NCBI GenBank assembly: GCA_041913505.1
Contig: JAYSFC010000002.1
Location: 1 to 64,000 of the forward strand
Direction: 5' to 3'
Length of the DNA: 64,000 nucleotides
Origin: JAYSFC01 sp041913505
GTDB lineage: Bacteria > Pseudomonadota > Gammaproteobacteria > Burkholderiales > Burkholderiaceae_C
The position numbers and the translations under genes are program-made. The notes below the pieces were generated by a model, which did no database searches, was not told where the DNA came from, and was given only the letters and a program-made list of their open reading frames with translations. Positions 61,950 through 64,000 of the stretch are shown in pieces (position 1 is the first letter of the stretch; every line of letters begins with the position of its first letter).

Positions 61950-63407
61950 TTACGTTGGCTTTATGTCGTGGGCCGCGGCCTGCGGCAGGTCGATATCGAT
62001 GCAGGTGCCGCTTCCGTTCGGCCCCACGCGCACGGCCAGATGGCCGCCCATGCGCTCGACCACGCGCTGCGCGATCGACAGGCCCAGGCCCGAACCTTCG
62101 GGTTGGCCGTGCTCGCCGCGCCAGAAGGGCAGCAGCATCTGGGTGCGCGTGGAGGCATCGAGTGCGGGGCCGTCGTCGCATACACGGATGCGAACGCGGC
62201 CGTCCCGGGGGGTCACATCCGCCGTGATGTGCGGGCCGCCGTAGCGCAGTGCGTTGTCGATGAGGTTGGAAACCACCTCGCCCAGCAGGGTGGGCGAACC
62301 GCGCACATCGCACCCACCTTGCGCCAGGGGCTGCGTGGGTGGCTGCAGTGTCTTGCCGGCGGCCGTGGCGGGCCCTTGCCAGCGTTGCGTGGCCTGCGCG
62401 GCCACGGCGGCGGCGTCGAACACCTGGTCCTCGACCACCGTCTCCTCCTCGGCCCGCGCGTAGGCCAGCAACTGGCGCACCATGCGTGCGCCGCGCGCGG
62501 CCACTTCGTCGAGCTGGGCCAGAACCTCGCCGTCCATGGGCTGCTTGGGATCGGCGCGCTGGATGCGCCGCATGTCGCCCACGAGCAGGCGGATGCCGGC
62601 CATGGGGGTCTGCAACTGGTGCGCCGCGTCGGCGATGAAGCGGCGCTGCTCGTCGACCGAGGCCTTGAGCCGCAGCAGCAGCGCATTGGTGTGCTGCACC
62701 AGCTCCCGCAGTTCCTCGGGCACCTCCTCCACGGCCAGCGGCGACAGATCGTTCTCGCCATGCTGGACCACCAGCGCGCTGATGCGCCGCGTGGGCGCCA
62801 GCCCGTGGCGGATGCCGTAGTAGAACAGCGGAATGATCACGAAGCCGGCCAGTCCCGCGGGCAGGAAGATGGCCAGGGCGATCTCGTTGGAGACCTGCTG
62901 GCGCTTGGCCTTGGATTCGGCCACCACCACCCAGACGGACTCGTCGCCCGCGGCGGGCTGCATGCGCAGCGCCACGGCGCGCAGCATCAGGCCGCCTTCG
63001 GCGTAGTGGTTGAAGAACAGCGGCTTGCCGGGGGGCAGGGGCGTATCGGCGAGCGGTGGAGGCAGCACGAGGTCGCCTACCAGCTTGCGGCCCGTCGCGG
63101 TGCGCACCGTGTAATGGCTGCGCGAAAGCGAGTCGAACACGAGCGAGTCGGCCGTCTCGCGGCTTGCGACGAACCATGCCTCGCCGTTGTGCCAGCGCAG
63201 TTGCGCCGCAAGTGCGTGGGCGTCGTCGGCGAGCAGGCGGTCGAAGGACTGGTCCGTGGTGCGCCCCGCGAACCAGTAGGCTGCGCCCGTGGCCACGACG
63301 GCGAAGGCCACCCAGAGCCCCACGAGCGGCATCAGCAACTGGCGCCACAGGCTGGCGCGCAGCCAGCGCGGAGCGGGCGGGGCACCAGGCTCTGCTGCCG
63401 CGCTCAC
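61950..63407 (-). CDS. Sensor histidine kinase, TctE/QseC-like
   Basis: A 485-aa kinase with two membrane helices (about residues 20-45 and 185-205) enclosing a periplasmic sensor domain. A HAMP-like stretch is followed by the H-box FIADAAHQLQTPMAGI and the ATPase motifs NLIDNALRYG and GSGLGLSIAQR. The GTG start overlaps the response regulator stop as GTGA. It is 84 bp upstream of the efflux adaptor gene on the same strand, so it probably controls the pump. Confidence 0.9.
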   Translation of the reverse strand: MSAAAEPGAPPAPRWLRASLWRQLLMPLVGLWVAFAVVATGAAYWFAGRTTDQSFDRLLADDAHALAAQLRWHNGEAWFVASRETADSLVFDSLSRSHYTVRTATGRKLVGDLVLPPPLADTPLPPGKPLFFNHYAEGGLMLRAVALRMQPAAGDESVWVVVAESKAKRQQVSNEIALAIFLPAGLAGFVIIPLFYYGIRHGLAPTRRISALVVQHGENDLSPLAVEEVPEELRELVQHTNALLLRLKASVDEQRRFIADAAHQLQTPMAGIRLLVGDMRRIQRADPKQPMDGEVLAQLDEVAARGARMVRQLLAYARAEEETVVEDQVFDAAAVAAQATQRWQGPATAAGKTLQPPTQPLAQGGCDVRGSPTLLGEVVSNLIDNALRYGGPHITADVTPRDGRVRIRVCDDGPALDASTRTQMLLPFWRGEHGQPEGSGLGLSIAQRVVERMGGHLAVRVGPNGSGTCIDIDLPQAAAHDIKPT

Positions 63408-64000
63408 TGCACCTCCAGCACATAGCCCACGCCGCGCAGGGTGAGGATGTTGACCCCCGCACCCGCGAGCTTGCGCCGCAGCTTGAGGATGTAGATCTCC
63501 ACGGCGTTGGCGCTGAAATTCGATTCCCAGCTCGACATGGCCGAGATGATGCGGCTCTTGGGCACGGCCGTACCCGGCGAGGCCATGAGCAGCTCCACGA
63601 GCGCTGCCTCGCGCGGACTCAACTGCAGGCGTTCTTCGCCGCGGCGCAGTTCGCGTGTGTCGGTGTTGAAACTGAGGGCGCCGGCTACGAGCAGGTTGCT
63701 GCTGCTGCCGCGGCGGCGGCGCGCGATGGCGCGCAGCCGCGCCACGAGCTCCTCGGGCTCGAAGGGTTTGGCGAGATAGTCGTCGGCTCCCTCGTTGAGC
63801 CCGCGCAGCCGGTTCTGGAGGCCGTCGCTGGCGGTCAGGATGATGACGGCCAGGTCCTTGCCCTGGGCGCGCCACTGGCGCAGCACCTCAAGGCCGGCGC
63901 GGCGCGGCAGCCCCAGGTCGAGCACGGCCGCGTCGTAGTGCTCGGTGGCCGTGGCCGTGAGCGCGAATTCGCCGTCGGTGACGGCATCGACCTGCCAGCC
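63404..64000 (-). CDS. OmpR-family response regulator (5' truncated)
   Basis: The frame runs to the window edge, so the first ~20-25 residues are missing. The receiver domain shows the phospho-acceptor in AAVLDLGLPRR and the K of DYLAKPFEPEEL. The C-terminal winged helix has SPREAALVELLMASPGTAVPKSRI and NAVEIYILKLRRKL. It pairs with the kinase that overlaps it by 4 bp and heads the efflux gene cluster. Confidence 0.93.
   Translation of the reverse strand, partial: GWQVDAVTDGEFALTATATEHYDAAVLDLGLPRRAGLEVLRQWRAQGKDLAVIILTASDGLQNRLRGLNEGADDYLAKPFEPEELVARLRAIARRRRGSSSNLLVAGALSFNTDTRELRRGEERLQLSPREAALVELLMASPGTAVPKSRIISAMSSWESNFSANAVEIYILKLRRKLAGAGVNILTLRGVGYVLEVQ

Overview
The window is chromosomal DNA from a GC-rich betaproteobacterium. 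The gene content points to Burkholderiales, most likely Comamonadaceae (Acidovorax, Alicycliphilus, Delftia and relatives). The signs are a Bug-type binding protein beside a CaiB-type CoA transferase, a RibB with a degenerate second domain, the TIGR04438 Trp-rich small protein, a RegB/RegA pair beside cyoABCD, and short AT-flanked palindromic repeats (core ATAGCT) at gene ends. This placement is inferred from families; no database was searched. No rRNA, tRNA or CRISPR array was found.

Layout. 1-3146: end of a catabolic operon (acyl-CoA dehydrogenase, Bug protein, CoA transferase). 3156-4565: tRNA-modification protein TrhP/YegQ. 4566-7848: a less GC-rich accessory patch holding an ECF41-type sigma factor and its expected partner, a carboxymuconolactone decarboxylase, split by a 1163-bp IS630-family element that stops 3 bp short of an intact ECF41-type promoter. 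7849-14691: cyoABCD, a SURF1 gene, regB and regA, all on the minus strand. 14973-16307: an MFS transporter. 16371-22331: a long minus-strand run ribBX-ribH-nusB-aminotransferase-ybgC-tolQ-tolR-tolA. 22567-23513: ferredoxin and methyltransferase. 23606-24026: three ~110-bp repeats carrying DnaA-box-like sites.

24046-33824: DUF427, an (R)-amine-transaminase-like protein, a short-chain dehydrogenase, gshA, a FUSC-family membrane protein, two 70-aa genes, ylqF and a GGDEF/EAL protein. 33841-36962: OsmC and an unrecognised 883-aa protein, overlapping by 4 bp. 37088-42182: a deacylase, divergent class I and class II fumarases and a secreted esterase. 42304-44570: a ParB-like protein and a SulP transporter. 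44641-48486: proVWX behind a clear sigma-70 promoter with a ~330-nt leader. 48527-51473: a YqhA-like membrane protein and acs, whose 3' end is duplicated downstream. 51478-55126: two tandem alkaline phosphatases behind a candidate Pho box, plus a periplasmic protein. 55237-55890: a cytochrome c and the Trp-rich protein. 55973-64000: a heavy-metal-type RND efflux system with its two-component regulators, the response regulator running off the window.

Most genes are housekeeping or central metabolism, tightly packed with ATGA/GTGA overlaps. The items most worth a second look are the ECF41-IS630 arrangement, the DnaA-box repeats, the 883-aa protein, the (R)-transaminase homologue, the acs tail duplication and the proVWX leader.
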